This document shows, in pieces, positions 6,539 to 6,749 of a DNA stretch of 6,749 nucleotides. Within the stretch, counting starts at the first letter, position 1. Every line of letters begins with the position of its first letter. Made by a program: the position numbers and the translations under genes. A model generated the notes under the pieces. The model had not been told where the DNA came from. It was given only the letters and a program-made list of their open reading frames with translations, and did no database searches. Origin of the DNA: JANMZR01 sp031383555 (GTDB taxonomy: Bacteria > Bacteroidota > Bacteroidia > Cytophagales > Spirosomataceae); the NCBI GenBank assembly GCA_031383555.1, contig JANMZR010000091.1, positions 1 to 6,749 on the forward strand, given 5' to 3'.

Positions 6539-6749
6539 ATGCAACATCCAATTTATGGCCAACTAGGCCATCTATTTATTATTATTTCTTTTGTAACAGC
6601 ATTAGTTGTTGCTTTTTCTTATTTTAAGGCTGCTAATAATGAAGTAGTTAATACTGAGAATAGCTGGCTCAAATTGGCCAGAATATACTTTTTTATCCAT
6701 TTCTTAGCTGTAATTGGAATCATTTTCATTTTGTTTTTCATTACCGCCA
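6539..6749 (+). CDS. ccmF: CcmF/CcsA-type cytochrome c heme lyase subunit, 3' truncated
   Basis: Only the first 70 codons lie in the window. The start is MQHPIYGQLGHLFIIISF, and GQLGH followed by a hydrophobic run is the usual opening of CcmF proteins. The visible part has one membrane segment at about 11-28 and a second at about 49-69, with a polar loop (30-46) between. CcmF takes heme from holo-CcmE and joins it to the CxxCH cysteines of apocytochrome c in the periplasm. The start at ATG 6539 is supported by the purine-rich AGAAAGAAA just before it and by the match to the family N-terminus. It lies 37 bases after ccmE, in the expected order for a ccm operon. The WWD motif and catalytic histidines lie beyond the window, so assignment rests on the N-terminus and context. 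Confidence 0.82.
   Translation, partial: MQHPIYGQLGHLFIIISFVTALVVAFSYFKAANNEVVNTENSWLKLARIYFFIHFLAVIGIIFILFFITA

Noticed and set aside
1..6749. Search for tRNA or rRNA genes, CRISPR arrays, insertion sequences, phage or toxin-antitoxin genes
   Set aside because: Coding genes fill nearly the whole window, no gap reaches 300 bases, and no repeat array, transposase, RNA-gene pattern or unknown accessory gene could be recognised by eye.

Overview
The window is AT-rich chromosomal DNA that most likely comes from a member of the Bacteroidota (Cytophagales/Flavobacteriia-like). This rests on four things: the protein families present, the absence of clear Shine-Dalgarno sequences before most starts, candidate promoter boxes of the Bacteroidota type (TAnnTTTG), and gene versions that look typical of the phylum (a Wzi-family barrel with a 'TPFWMRAN' motif, a CcmE with CPSKY instead of HxxxY, and a CcmD-like protein with a signal peptide). 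The phylum call is recognition from memory; no database was searched.

The left part (1-4190) is the edge of a surface-polysaccharide region. A DegT/DnrJ/EryC1-type sugar aminotransferase runs rightward and is cut by the window start. It meets a leftward two-gene operon head-on: a membrane-bound nucleotide-sugar 4,6-dehydratase (FlaA1/WbpM/PglF/CapD family, 2286-4190) followed by a capsule-assembly Wzi-family outer-membrane protein (805-2289). The two leftward genes overlap by ATGA. The convergent genes share the four bases TTAA that hold both stop codons. The dehydratase and aminotransferase are the classic first two steps toward a UDP-4-amino-4,6-dideoxy-HexNAc sugar. The Wzi protein would help hold or assemble the finished polysaccharide at the outer membrane.

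An intergenic stretch of 211 bases (4191-4401) separates the two modules and carries divergent promoter candidates and a small inverted repeat. The right part (4402-6749) is a cytochrome c maturation (System I) operon in the order ccmB, ccmC, ccmD-like, ccmE, ccmF. The last gene is cut by the window end after 70 codons. These proteins move and load heme for covalent attachment to c-type cytochromes. CcmC passes heme to CcmE with help from CcmD, CcmB belongs to the ABC transporter that releases holo-CcmE, and CcmF performs ligation. The CcmE here carries Cys125 where the classic heme-binding histidine would be, which makes it a C-type variant. No ccmA, ccmG or ccmH is seen in the window.

I see no RNA genes, mobile elements, CRISPR arrays or phage genes. 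Both modules are recognisable known systems, and I found no convincing sign of an undescribed system. The points most worth checking are the Cys-type CcmE, the altered WWD motif of CcmC, the absence of ccmA, and the shared-stop convergent junction.
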